64,000 bases of DNA from Atribacter laminatus (GTDB lineage: Bacteria > Atribacterota > Atribacteria > Atribacterales > Atribacteraceae), in contig NZ_CP065383.1 in NCBI RefSeq assembly GCF_015775515.1, positions 1,736,001-1,800,000 on the forward strand. The letters are read 5' to 3'. The notes under the pieces are model-generated. The model was given only the letters and a program-made list of their open reading frames with translations. It was not told the DNA's origin and searched no databases. Shown here one piece after another: positions 29,021 to 37,611 of the stretch (within the stretch, counting starts at the first letter, position 1; each line of letters opens with the position of its first letter). A program made the translations under genes and the position numbers.

Positions 29021-29031
29021 AGGCTCCGCTC

Positions 29032-30254
29032 ATGAACGAACACCTTCTGGTTGGCATCGATGTTGGATGTCATTCACATCAGGTTGCCATTGCAGAATCA
29101 AATGGCACACATCTTTAAAGAATTTGGGATTTCTCATAATGCCAGTGGTTTTAACTCTCTTTTTTCTGAAATTAATCATTATGAATCAACTTTGAAATGT
29201 CCAGTCATAATCGGAATGGAAGGGTTTAATGGGTATGCTCGACCTCTTGATCAATTGATTCAACAGAAAGGCTATATCCTGTATAACATCAATAATTTAA
29301 AACTGGCTCGATTCAAAGAGCTGTTCTTAAGGTCCTGCAAAAACTGATGTGATTGTGCCCTAAAAGATTGTCGAGTTCATGCGGATTGCTCCTTCTTTCC
29401 AAGGAGAGCGTTGAGCCATCACTCAAAATCAAACCAGGAAACGGAGTGAATCAGACCCTCAAACGGCTCACTCGACGACGTCGACAGTTGGTGAATGAAA
29501 AGATCAGCATCCAGAATCGAATGCAAGGCTCTCCTTGCAATCAGTCGCTCCGGGGTTAGTTGATTTGGTGAAAAATGTTGATAGTCGCTGGTATCTCCAT
29601 TTTCTCACCTGCCGTCCTTCACTGCGAAGTCTCGCTACCATGCGGAAAGAGAGTCTCCTCAAGATTAAAGGAGTCGGGAAAAAGTATGCTGCAGTAATCG
29701 CTTCCTGGCAAAAAGAAGCTCATTTTTCTATTGATGTTGACTTGGTCAGTTCCATGATCATTGAGGATGCCAAACGCATACTAGCGCTTATGGAAGCCAT
29801 TGCAACCATTGAAAACGAATTCGAGCCTCTCTGCGAACAATCAGATCTGGCTAGAACCATCGGAAGTATTCCTGGTTTTGGACCAATTTCTTCAGCTGAA
29901 CTAGCTGGTGAAATTGACGATCTCAGTCGTTTTCCGCAAGATATGAGCTTAGCTTTGTACCTAGGAATGGCACCACTTGATAATAGTTCAGGGAAAAAAG
30001 AAGGCTGTAAAGTTGCCAAATCAGTGAATACTCGAACTAAAGCAGCAATGATGGTTGCGGTGGCTCATCATTCTTGGCAAGTCGAAGAATCAAAGCGATA
30101 CTATGAGAAAAAACGATTAGAAGGGAAAAAGCATAATCAGGCTATCCGATCACTGGGGAGACATCTGGTGAGGGTTATTTGGTCACTCATAAAAGAAAAG
30201 CGCTTCTATGAAATCCGAGAAGAAAACGAGAGAAATATTTTAAAAATGGCTTGA
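29032..30254 (+). pseudogene. IS110-family transposase, frameshifted
   Basis: The start ATG (with GGAGG at 29019) encodes LLVGIDVGCHSHQVAIAESNG, the first part of the DEDD/RuvC-like domain. The frame then changes near 29105 (FGISHNASGFNSL, VIIGMEGFNGYARPLDQL), again near 29340 and near 29540. The last frame (from about 29540) holds the Transposase_20 domain: TIGSIPGFGPISSAELAGEI, LALYLGMAPLDNSSGKKEG and NTRTKAAMMVAVAH. At least three shifts make it inactive. It differs clearly from the IS110 transposase at 57810, so the two are not recent copies of each other. Confidence 0.9.
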
Positions 30255-30271
30255 AATTTGTAGTGGGATGT

Positions 30272-30530
30272 TCAGGTCTTGATTCTTGAATTTTAAAAAA
30301 GCTATGGAGTTGGGGAATTGGGAAAAAGGCTTAAGGATGAGATCCTCACGCGGTTAGGCACCGCTCAGGATGACACCTACGGTGTCAGATGAGATATACA
30401 CAACTTCAGAGAATGAGGCGGAGAGTATTAGTGAAATGCGCTGAGGGGGCGAGGGGGCGAAAAAGAAGAAGGAGAACGAGCTAAGGATGACGCTTTAGGA
30501 GTCAGATGAAATCCTTGTGGCTTCAAAAAG
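30272..30530. repeat. Composite repeat family B, copy 1
   Basis: Begins TCAGGTCTTGATTCTTG and continues through GATGAGATCCTCACGCGG, GGCACCGCTCAGGATGACACC, GGTGTCAGATGAGAT and a purine-rich GAGGGGGCGAGGG tract. Related copies in the same orientation lie at 31783-32030 and 32573-32790. Its first 90 bp also occur at 28648-28737. Confidence 0.85.
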
Positions 30531-30682
30531 CGAATCCTTGAGAAGGGCAATACTGTTCTGTTATTTCTTATCTCTGAATGGAAGAATGATTGTTACTTAC
30601 AGTTCAATCCTCTCATTATCAATAGAAAAAACAAAAATATGATAGAATAAACGAAAGATGTGTATTTGAAGGATTTAAAGAA

Positions 30683-30937
30683 GTGCTTATTGAATATATA
30701 GAAAAAGTCCTTAACTAAGCTCACTATGGTATTATTGAAGATGAAGAGCCATTTTATGGGGAAGTTAAAGAACTACCTGGGATATAGGCTTCAGGCAATA
30801 CTTTAGAGGAATACCGCAAAAACCTCAGAGATACTATTGAGGGATGGATAATCTTGAGTATAAAAAAAGAACTTCCTATTCCAAAACTGGGAAATATCAG
30901 CATTGATATTGAAGCCGAGATCAGTATTCATTCATGA
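30683..30937 (+). pseudogene. HicB-like antitoxin with two in-frame stops
   Basis: The frame from GTG 30683 to TGA 30935 would encode a HicB-type protein: LIEYIEKVLN, stop, AHYGIIEDEEPFYGEVKELPGI, stop, ASGNTLEEYRKNLRDTIEGW, then SIKKELPIPKL. The stops are TAA at about 30716 and TAG at about 30788. No indel is needed to read through, so the decay is by point mutation. No hicA toxin is visible on either side. Family assignment rests on the ELPG...G.TLEE..NL...IEGW pattern. Confidence 0.75.
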
Positions 30938-31044
30938 AGTTAATAAAAAATATTTAATTTTAAGTTTTAGTTATTATTTTCGATATCAAAGTTGTTTCCA
31001 TTTGAGATAGGGTTGAGAATAATTAATAAGGAGAATGTAATACT

Positions 31045-31293
31045 ATGGAAAATGATCTTTGGCGAGATCATATCGTTATCAACCCAAAGGTAATGATGGG
31101 TAAACCCGTAATTCGTGGTACTCGCCTAACCGTCCAATTTATCTTAGGTCTTCTTGCTCATGGTACAACGATAAATGAGATCATTGAGGAATATCCAAGC
31201 TTAACCAAAGAGGATATTTTTGCCTGCTTATTCTTTGCTTCCAAAGCTTTGGAAACAACTGAATTTATTCCTATTCAATTAGAGGTTGGATGA
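31045..31293 (+). CDS. DUF433 antitoxin-like protein
   Basis: Small DUF433 protein of 82 residues with the family hallmark INPKVMMGKPVIRGTRLTVQFIL and the helix-turn-helix-like LTKEDIFACLFFASKA. Such genes usually pair with a DUF5615 PIN-like toxin and are thought to be the antitoxin and autorepressor. The toxin-like gene follows directly at 31294. ATG 31045 is preceded by AAGGAGAATG. The pair lies between two copies of repeat family B. Confidence 0.9.
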   Translation: MENDLWRDHIVINPKVMMGKPVIRGTRLTVQFILGLLAHGTTINEIIEEYPSLTKEDIFACLFFASKALETTEFIPIQLEVG

Positions 31294-31647
31294 GTGCGTT
31301 TTCTTCTGGATGAATGCGTTGGTCCTGTTGTAGCCCGATGGCTTCAAAATCTAAACCATGATGTGATTTCAATATATGATACCAACCGAGGCATAGCTGA
31401 TCAGCAGGTACTTCAAAAGGCGGTTCGTGAAAAACGGATTCTGATAACCAATGATAAAGATTTTGGAGATATGGTAATTCGTAAAAAGAAAAAGCATTGT
31501 GGTATTATTTTACTTCGCTTAGAAGATGAAAGGTCATCTAATAAAGTAGCTGTTCTTACAAATTTGTTTGAAAAATATAGTGACGATCTTTCTGATGCTT
31601 TTGTAGTGGTTAGTGAAAGTGGAGTTCGTATCATAAAGAATAAATAA
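31294..31647 (+). CDS. DUF5615 PIN-like toxin
   Basis: PIN-like putative ribonuclease of the VapC/Mut7-C superfamily, 117 residues. Acidic residues expected for metal binding are visible in FLLDECVG near the start and in LITNDKDFGD near residue 50. GTG 31294 directly follows the DUF433 stop (TGAGTG), so translation is coupled; AGAGG at 31281 can serve as ribosome-binding site. The toxin activity is inferred from family and pairing, not shown. Confidence 0.9.
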   Translation: MRFLLDECVGPVVARWLQNLNHDVISIYDTNRGIADQQVLQKAVREKRILITNDKDFGDMVIRKKKKHCGIILLRLEDERSSNKVAVLTNLFEKYSDDLSDAFVVVSESGVRIIKNK

Positions 31648-31782
31648 ATCCCTTCTTATCCGCGAATTTTAATCTTTTATACTAACCCTTATTTTTTAGA
31701 TTCCTAGTATAAATAATAACTTCTTGGTTTGATATTTATGAAGATTCTTTGGAGTTACAAATCTTAGGCGTCCTGGTGGTTA

Positions 31783-32030
31783 ATTCTTGATTCTGGAATT
31801 TTAAAAAAACAGTGATACCTGGGAATTAGGGAAAGAAAATAGCTAAAAGATGAGATCCTCACGCGGGAAGGCACCGCTCAGGATGACACCTAAGGTGTCA
31901 GATGAGATCCTCACGACCTCAAAGAATGAGGGGGAGAGGGCGAGAGGGGGCGAGGGGGGCGAAAAAGAAGAAGGAGATTGGGCTCTGGATGACGCTTTGG
32001 GCGTAAGAAGAGATTTTCAGGAGGAAAGAA
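31783..32030. repeat. Composite repeat family B, copy 2
   Basis: Same module order as 30272-30530: TTCTTGATTCTGGAATTTT, GATCCTCACGCGG, CACCGCTCAGGATGACACC, GGTGTCAGATGAGATCCTCA and the GAGGGGGCGAGG tract. It separates the DUF433/PIN pair from the RelE pair. The spacer 31648-31782 shows nothing else. Confidence 0.8.
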
Positions 32031-32060
32031 CCATAATGGACGAGGGATTTAAAACAATCT

Positions 32061-32321
32061 CTATTTGTAAACATCTTTACGGTTTCGGATATAGATTATC
32101 ATTACATTTTTTATATTACTGTTTACTTCATATATAATACGATAATCTCCAATTCTTAATCGATAAAGGTTTACAGAACCAGTTATCTTCCGAACTCGAG
32201 GTGGAAGTGGATTTTTTGATAAGCTATCAATAACCTCAATGATCCGATTAATAAGTTTATGGGGAATGTTTTTGAGATCTTTTTCAGCAGACTTTTTCCA
32301 TAAAATTTTATATAAGACCAT
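32061..32321 (-). CDS. RelE/ParE-type toxin
   Basis: 86-residue protein of the RelE fold: YKILWKKSAEKDLKNIPHKL, LPPRVRKITGSVNLYRLRIGDYRIIYEV and a C-terminal IYIRNRKDVY. The RIGDYRIIYEV strand with its basic residues is the catalytic hallmark of mRNA-cleaving RelE toxins. It overlaps the antitoxin gene by 14 bases and is read after it, the usual order. Confidence 0.92.
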   Translation of the reverse strand: MVLYKILWKKSAEKDLKNIPHKLINRIIEVIDSLSKNPLPPRVRKITGSVNLYRLRIGDYRIIYEVNSNIKNVMIIYIRNRKDVYK

Positions 32322-32505
32322 TGTTTTTCAAGTTTTTATATACTTCATCGTGAGATAGAATTGATTCGTCTCTCCTTTCGGCTACTACAGCTAAATCATG
32401 AAGGTCTTCCAATAATTCATTATATTCACCAATTGGTAAAATAATGGCTTTCTTTTTACCATGATCGTCAACAATAAATTGTTTTATGACCTCTTTCGAT
32501 TTCAT
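32308..32505 (-). CDS. Antitoxin of the RelE pair (Phd/RelB-like)
   Basis: 65-residue protein MKSKEVIKQFIVDDHGKKKA with IILPIGEYNELLEDLHDLAV, the pattern of short Phd/YefM or RelB antitoxins: N-terminal dimerisation/DNA-binding part, C-terminal toxin-wrapping helix (ERRDESILSHDEVYKNLKN). The start at 32505 has TTGGAGGAAAAC directly upstream; an in-frame start at 32523 is less well placed. It should repress its own promoter, as family members do. Confidence 0.88.
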   Translation of the reverse strand: MKSKEVIKQFIVDDHGKKKAIILPIGEYNELLEDLHDLAVVAERRDESILSHDEVYKNLKNNGLI

Positions 32506-32572
32506 GTTTTCCTCCAAGATCAAATGTTTTTTCTAATTTATATTTTATCATAGACCTTTGCAAATACTGGGG

Positions 32573-32790
32573 ACAGGTCTTGATTCTTGAATATTTAAAG
32601 CTATGGAATTGGGGAATTAGGAAAAGGACTAAAGGATGAGTCCTCACGCGGTAAAGCACCGCTCAGGATGACACCTACGGTGTCAGATGAGATCCTCACG
32701 ACCTCAGAGAATGAGGGGGAGAGAGGGCGAGTATTAGCGTAATGTGCTGAGGGGGGCGAGGGGGAGAAAAAGAAGAAGAAGAAGGTAATA
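32573..32790. repeat. Composite repeat family B, copy 3
   Basis: Starts AGGTCTTGATTCTTGAAT and follows the same modules as the other two copies, including CACCGCTCAGGATGACACC and the GTATTAGCG...GCTGAGGGGGGCGAGG tract. Together the copies bracket both toxin-antitoxin modules. Bases 32791-32937 hold no convincing gene. Confidence 0.8.
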
Positions 32791-32937
32791 AATTACAGAA
32801 TGACATGCCCCCTGTCTATTGAAAGTCGGCTTTCTGGCGGAGGATATACAATCGTTTCTTCGGGAAGGGTTAAAGTATAAGGGGGATTTCGGTCGCAGGC
32901 GGAATAGGCTTCCAGAGTACAGTGTAAATAAATCCGG

Positions 32938-34209
32938 TTAGGCTTTTTGAACGATGCAGTTTCTCCCTTCTGCTTTGGCTTCATACAGAGCTTCATCCAC
33001 TTTCCTCAATAATTCGTCAATGTTGGATATCTCCTCGCTGTACGCTGCCACACCAATACTTGCGGTGAACGTTATCTTCTTACCCTGGTAAAGGACGGTA
33101 CTTTTTTCCACATTTTGCCTTAGTCTTTCAGCTAAAAGAGCTCCATTTTTAAGATCTGTGTTGGGAAGGATAATTCCAAACTCTTCACCACCCATGCGTC
33201 CCGGCATATCTGAATCACGCAAGCTGCTTTTTAATACGGACGCAAACTGTCTTAAAGCCGCATCTCTCGCGGAATGACCCAGCGTATCATTGATATGCTT
33301 GAAGTTATCCAGATCCAAGAACATAACGGAAAAGGATTGTTTATAGCGATGTGCACGTTCCATTTCTCGTTCGAGGGATTGCATAAAAACCCTGCGATTT
33401 GGAAGGCCGGTCAATTCATCGGTCGCGGCCAGCTCGTGCAACCTTTGGTTGATTGTTTCCAGTTCAGCGGTGCGTTCTTCAATGATGATCCGTTGTTCAA
33501 ATTCATGCTGTTTCATTTGGAAGGTTAATCTCATAAAAACCAAAACCAAGATGACTGCGATGGATGAATTCGCTATGTTCCTCACCATGAGGTAGGTATC
33601 AGAGTTTCCAAGAATGGAGGCTATAACAAAAACCGAATGAGTTGTAGCGAGAAATATGAATGAGTGCTTTGGGCTCAATAGGACAAACAATCCCACGGCA
33701 AAGACAGGCAATATGTAGATTATGAGATCTTTGACATAATAGAAAAGAGCAGTAAAACCGAGCGCCGTTACAATCAGAAAGCAGTAAGAAAGGACAAAAG
33801 CCATCTGCCAATGGATCGAATCATTGAGCCTCTTCTTCTTTGCCAGCGCTGTCATTCCCCAGTACAGCAACGAACATCCAATTGCTGATAGGTGAATGAA
33901 AAAGAGCACGGGGTATTGGTCGAAGACCACGTCAAAAAGTAAAAGAGCGGCAAAAATCGCAATAAGAAATTTTATAATAAGCTGAATGCGAAAGTAATTT
34001 ATTGCCCAAACTTCCTTGACAAAAAGGTCATGAAAACGATATGTCGAACTCTTTTTTTTGTGACTGGTGTCTCGTTGGTCATGAGTATTTGTGTACACGG
34101 TAATAGACAATTCCTCCGGCTTCTCTGTCGAATTAATGAAAAAAAACCTCCGACAATCTTTAGCTTCGAATCCTTTTCCAAGACGGTCTTTTCGAGACAG
34201 ATTTCCCAT
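32938..34209 (-). CDS. Membrane-anchored GGDEF diguanylate cyclase
   Basis: The N-terminal third has about six hydrophobic helices (LIIKFLIAIFAALLLFDVVF, FIHLSAIGCSLLYWGM and on), followed by a coiled stretch with EERTAELETINQRLHELA. The catalytic domain has DELTGLPNRRVF, DLDNFKHINDTLGHSARD, RMGGEEFGIILP and KVDEALYEAKAEGRN. The active-site GGEEF and metal-binding Asp are intact, so c-di-GMP synthesis is expected. The start at 34209 has no good ribosome-binding site, and the first 60 polar residues are unusual, so the true start may be internal. Confidence 0.9.
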   Translation of the reverse strand: MGNLSRKDRLGKGFEAKDCRRFFFINSTEKPEELSITVYTNTHDQRDTSHKKKSSTYRFHDLFVKEVWAINYFRIQLIIKFLIAIFAALLLFDVVFDQYPVLFFIHLSAIGCSLLYWGMTALAKKKRLNDSIHWQMAFVLSYCFLIVTALGFTALFYYVKDLIIYILPVFAVGLFVLLSPKHSFIFLATTHSVFVIASILGNSDTYLMVRNIANSSIAVILVLVFMRLTFQMKQHEFEQRIIIEERTAELETINQRLHELAATDELTGLPNRRVFMQSLEREMERAHRYKQSFSVMFLDLDNFKHINDTLGHSARDAALRQFASVLKSSLRDSDMPGRMGGEEFGIILPNTDLKNGALLAERLRQNVEKSTVLYQGKKITFTASIGVAAYSEEISNIDELLRKVDEALYEAKAEGRNCIVQKA

Positions 34210-34460
34210 TTCAAGACAGAAAAAAAGACTTAATTTTGCTTTATTATAACACTCAAATTTTCCTTTATAAATTAAAAGACCATTCTAATGGTAGGTAGCA
34301 TGAGATCATTCGTAAAAATGTGAATAACGAATTATTAGAGTTTAGTCTTACCTCATTCATTTATAAAAAGCTGTGGAATTGAGGAATAAACTAATGAGGC
34401 TTGGTCTTGATTCTTGAGTTTTCAAGTTGAAGAAATGGCTCATTCTCGATTAAAGTTATC

Positions 34461-35285
34461 TTATTCTTTTACTGCCCCTAAGGTAAGACCGCTGATAATA
34501 AACTTTTGAATGAGTATGCCTAGAATAACTATTGGAGTTGCTTGCAAAATGCCAATGGCAAGAATTTGGCCCCAATAAACGTGTTTGTCGGTCCAGAAAG
34601 TCATAACTGATACTGGCAGAGTATAGCTATCTAAACCGGCTAAAGTTAAAGCATAGAGAAATTCATTCCAGGAAGTGATAACACAGAAGAGCACAGCCGA
34701 TGCTATGCCATTAACCGACAAAGGGATAACAACTCTCCAAAAAAGTTTCCCAATTGAACACCCATCAATTAAAGCAGCTTCTTCGATTTCTCTTGGTAAG
34801 CCTTCAAAAAAAGTTGTCATCATCCAGATAATAAATGGGATATTAAAAGTACTATAAACTAAAATAAGTGAAGTTCTGGTTTGGAGGAGACCAAGCTGTT
34901 TCATGAAAAGATAATAGGGAACAACGGCTGCAATTGGGGGAAGCATAAGCTGACTCAGTAACCAAAAAGATATGTCTTTTTTCCGTCGAATTTTAAACCT
35001 GGCCAGAGCAAAAGCGGCAGGAATACCAAGTACCATGGAAAAAAGAACGCTTATGGTAGTAACAGAAAAGCTATTACGAAAATACATCCCAATTGGTCGA
35101 GTCTTAAACAAATTAACATATTGACTCAATGTGAACTTAGAAAATATCTTTGGAGGATAACTCCAGGCATCCTGGTCAAAGCGAAATGATGTAGCAGCCA
35201 TCCAAATTACCGGAAACAAATAAATCAATAAAATAGCTATCGCTGATATGGTTATTAAATAAGTTTTTGATCGGTCACCTTTCAT
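34461..35285 (-). CDS. Carbohydrate ABC transporter permease (MalG type)
   Basis: Inner-membrane permease, 274 residues, with six predicted helices. The EAA loop that docks the ATPase reads EEAALIDGCSIGKLFWRVVIP near residue 180. It starts with ATGA overlap to the preceding permease. Third gene of the transporter set in the LacI-controlled operon; no ATPase gene is present, so a shared MsiK-like ATPase encoded elsewhere must serve it, as is common for this subfamily. Confidence 0.95.
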   Translation of the reverse strand: MKGDRSKTYLITISAIAILLIYLFPVIWMAATSFRFDQDAWSYPPKIFSKFTLSQYVNLFKTRPIGMYFRNSFSVTTISVLFSMVLGIPAAFALARFKIRRKKDISFWLLSQLMLPPIAAVVPYYLFMKQLGLLQTRTSLILVYSTFNIPFIIWMMTTFFEGLPREIEEAALIDGCSIGKLFWRVVIPLSVNGIASAVLFCVITSWNEFLYALTLAGLDSYTLPVSVMTFWTDKHVYWGQILAIGILQATPIVILGILIQKFIISGLTLGAVKE

Positions 35286-36175
35286 TTTAATTCACCTCCT
35301 GGTTTTAATGAGGGGAATAACCAAGTAAAGGAAGCCATGGCAAGGATGGAAATAACAGCCAGGATAAGAAAGGCAAGAGCAGATGCTTCGCCGATCATCA
35401 TATATTGAAAACCTTTTAGATAGAGTTTGTGCATCAAAACATCTGTAGCGGTGCCTGGTCCGCCTTTGGTAATGATTCGAAAGCTTTCAAACACTCGGAA
35501 GCTAAAGATAAAACGCATAATAAAGGCTAAAGCAATGAAAGGTCGCATCAGAGGAAGCTTAACATTCCAAAATAATTGTGATGTTGTTGCTCCATCGACC
35601 CGAGCAGCTTCGAGTATGCTAGCTGGTAGGGTTTGTAATCCCGCGAGAGTAATAAGTGCTATAAAAGGTGACCATTGCCATATTTCAACCAAGCTGATTG
35701 AGTATAAAGCAATCCCAGGCTTTTGAATCCAACCGATATCATTAACACCAAACATGCTTGCTATATAAGTTAGAACCCCATAACTCGGATGATACATCAT
35801 TCTCCAAACCGTAGCTACGACTGCCGGAGCTATCATCATAGGAACGATAAAAAGAGAACGGAAAAGTTTTGGCCAAAGCAGATATTTGTTATTTAAAAAG
35901 AATCCGAGACCCAAACCAATTAACATTTGCATTGCGATTGAAATAACAAAAAACCGAACGGTAATAAAAAAAGAAAAACGCATTTCACTACTGGTAAGAA
36001 TGTCAATATAATTCTTTAATCCTACGAAAACCGGTGGTTTTGGGGATGCTAAATACCAGTAGTGAAAACTCGTATAAAGAGAATATAGAAAAGGGTAAAT
36101 GACGATAACAAAGAGAACAATTAGTGCCGGTAAAAGAAGAAAATAGGGAGTTAAATTGGGTTTCATTTTAATCAT
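35282..36175 (-). CDS. Carbohydrate ABC transporter permease (MalF type)
   Basis: 297-residue permease with the EAA motif EAARVDGATTSQLFWNVKLP near residue 190 and six hydrophobic helices, the first starting PYFLLLPALIVLFVIVIYP. The C-terminal end overlaps the MalG-type gene. A strong hairpin separates it from the binding-protein gene upstream. Substrate is unknown; with a binding protein and a LacI regulator it is most likely a sugar or sugar derivative. Confidence 0.95.
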   Translation of the reverse strand: MIKMKPNLTPYFLLLPALIVLFVIVIYPFLYSLYTSFHYWYLASPKPPVFVGLKNYIDILTSSEMRFSFFITVRFFVISIAMQMLIGLGLGFFLNNKYLLWPKLFRSLFIVPMMIAPAVVATVWRMMYHPSYGVLTYIASMFGVNDIGWIQKPGIALYSISLVEIWQWSPFIALITLAGLQTLPASILEAARVDGATTSQLFWNVKLPLMRPFIALAFIMRFIFSFRVFESFRIITKGGPGTATDVLMHKLYLKGFQYMMIGEASALAFLILAVISILAMASFTWLFPSLKPGGELK

Positions 36176-36219
36176 ACGAAATATTTCACCCCTTTCTGCT
36201 CCTAACTAATAGAGTATCA

Positions 36220-36242
36220 GGCGGGGAAAAGACTTCCCCGCC
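36220..36242 (-). promoter_or_regulatory. Intercistronic hairpin between binding protein and permease
   Basis: GGCGGGGAA/TTCCCCGCC, a perfect 9-bp stem with a 5-base loop, lies 14 bases after the binding-protein stop. In the reading direction no T run follows, so it more likely stabilises the upstream message or attenuates transcription than fully terminates. Confidence 0.7.
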
Positions 36243-36255
36243 TTCCTTTTCATTT

Positions 36256-37533
36256 CTATTTATAGCCGTGTTTCTTGAGAAGATCTTCAATGTCTTTTTG
36301 TGCTTTAGCTAATGCATCTTTTGCAGATAGCTGGCCGGTCAATGCTTCGTTGATAGCGGTTCCTAATAAAACATGGTATTCAGCTTCTGGTATAAGAATT
36401 TGACCGCCTTGATAGGTTTCAGCATATTTTCGAATATTTTTAAATTCTTGATAAACAACGTCAACCCAAGGAACTACTGCTTTTACTTCTGGATCCTGGG
36501 CAACATCTATACGGATGGGGGTTGCAATGGATACGTCAAGTGATTTTTTGGTTACTTCAGGTCCACATGCCCATCGCAAAAAGGTATATGCTGAATCAAG
36601 ATCTTTAGAATTTTTGTTAATGGAAAGTGCCCATCCACCCAAAAGTGGGTATTTTCCTGGGATAGACGCGTAAGCAGTTTTTTCTGCAAAGGGATTCTTA
36701 GCTGGGTCAGCTACATCACCGGCAAAGGCATCCCAGTTTTCCATCATGGCTATCTCTCCATTGGTAAAATGAGCAACTTGTTCTGGGAAATAGTTGGTTC
36801 CAAAACCTGGGGCTGAGTACTGAGCAGACTCTACAAATGCTTCAAGTGCTTTTAATGCTTCAGGTGTGTTCAGAGTTACATTCCAGTCTTCATCAAAAAC
36901 ACTTCCTCCATATCCCCACAACCAAGGCAACCATAAGCTTATAGCTCCATCTCCTCTTTCTCCAGCAGTTGATATACCATATTTGACAGGAGATTCTGGG
37001 TTAAAGGATTGAGTGAAGAATTTTGCTATTTCATTAAATTCATCCCAGGTTTCAGGAATTTTCTTTCCGTATTGTTCAAAAAGATCGCTTCGATAAAAGA
37101 GGATGGTAGTGGTTAACATGATTGGATATCCATAATATTTTCCCTCATATAAACCATAAGCATCGAGAACTGCCTTATCGAAACCGGCTAAATATTCGGG
37201 ATCCTCTTTTGACATATATTCATCGAGTTCTAACAAGTTGCCAGTTTGGACATATTCGGCAATCCAAGGGTTATCAACCATCAGGAGATCATAATTATTG
37301 GTACCGGAAACAAGATCTAATATACCTTTTGTGTGTGTATCCTCGTAGCCAACAATTTCAACTTTAACCTTGATACCAGTTTCTTTTTCAAAATCATCCT
37401 GAAGAGTTTCCATAACATCGGCAAGGGGTGAACCAGTAAGAAGAACACTGATCTCTTTTTCTTGCGATACCGCAACAAATGAAAGTGTGAGTATTGCCAA
37501 CGAAATTAAACAAACGAGTAAATACTTTTTCAT
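36256..37533 (-). CDS. Extracellular solute-binding protein (sugar ABC importer)
   Basis: Secreted receptor of family 1 (MalE-like), 425 residues. The signal peptide MKKYLLVCLISLAILTLSFV ends near AVSQ with no lipobox cysteine. Mature sequence shows VLLTGSPLADVMETLQDDFE, YDLLMVDNPWIAEYV and GGWALSINKNSKD, common in this family. I chose ATG 37533 because AAAGGAGG lies just upstream; a start at 37560 would place that site inside the gene. It precedes two permeases and follows an M24-family gene. Confidence 0.95.
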   Translation of the reverse strand: MKKYLLVCLISLAILTLSFVAVSQEKEISVLLTGSPLADVMETLQDDFEKETGIKVKVEIVGYEDTHTKGILDLVSGTNNYDLLMVDNPWIAEYVQTGNLLELDEYMSKEDPEYLAGFDKAVLDAYGLYEGKYYGYPIMLTTTILFYRSDLFEQYGKKIPETWDEFNEIAKFFTQSFNPESPVKYGISTAGERGDGAISLWLPWLWGYGGSVFDEDWNVTLNTPEALKALEAFVESAQYSAPGFGTNYFPEQVAHFTNGEIAMMENWDAFAGDVADPAKNPFAEKTAYASIPGKYPLLGGWALSINKNSKDLDSAYTFLRWACGPEVTKKSLDVSIATPIRIDVAQDPEVKAVVPWVDVVYQEFKNIRKYAETYQGGQILIPEAEYHVLLGTAINEALTGQLSAKDALAKAQKDIEDLLKKHGYK

Positions 37534-37554
37534 TTTTTTCCTCCTTTTATTCGA

Positions 37555-37584
37555 GGGCAAAGCTTATTTATTTAAGTTTTGCCC
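37555..37584 (-). promoter_or_regulatory. Hairpin in front of the binding-protein gene
   Basis: TAAGTTTTGCCC pairs with GGGCAAAGCTTA (one mismatch, six-base loop) directly upstream of the ribosome-binding site, 28 bases after the M24 stop. It may protect the 5' end of a processed binding-protein message. Confidence 0.55.
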
Positions 37585-37611
37585 TTTATTTTTCGTAATT
37601 GATCAAATGAC

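Larger units (their letters stand above)
28741..30271 (+). mobile_element. Decayed IS110-family insertion element
   Basis: Approximate limits only, since IS110 elements lack clear terminal inverted repeats. The element comprises a 5' non-coding stretch (from about 28741) and a broken transposase (29032-30254). It lies between two identical 90-bp repeat segments. The left limit is set where similarity to the flanking repeat family ends, the right where it resumes. Confidence 0.7.

Noticed and set aside
31850-32137. Open frame of 95 codons on the plus strand
   Set aside because: Its first two thirds are repeat family B and the rest lies antisense to the RelE gene.
32793-32996. Minus-strand open frame of 67 codons overlapping the end of the GGDEF gene
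   Set aside because: Overlaps conserved coding sequence in another frame and shows no start signal.
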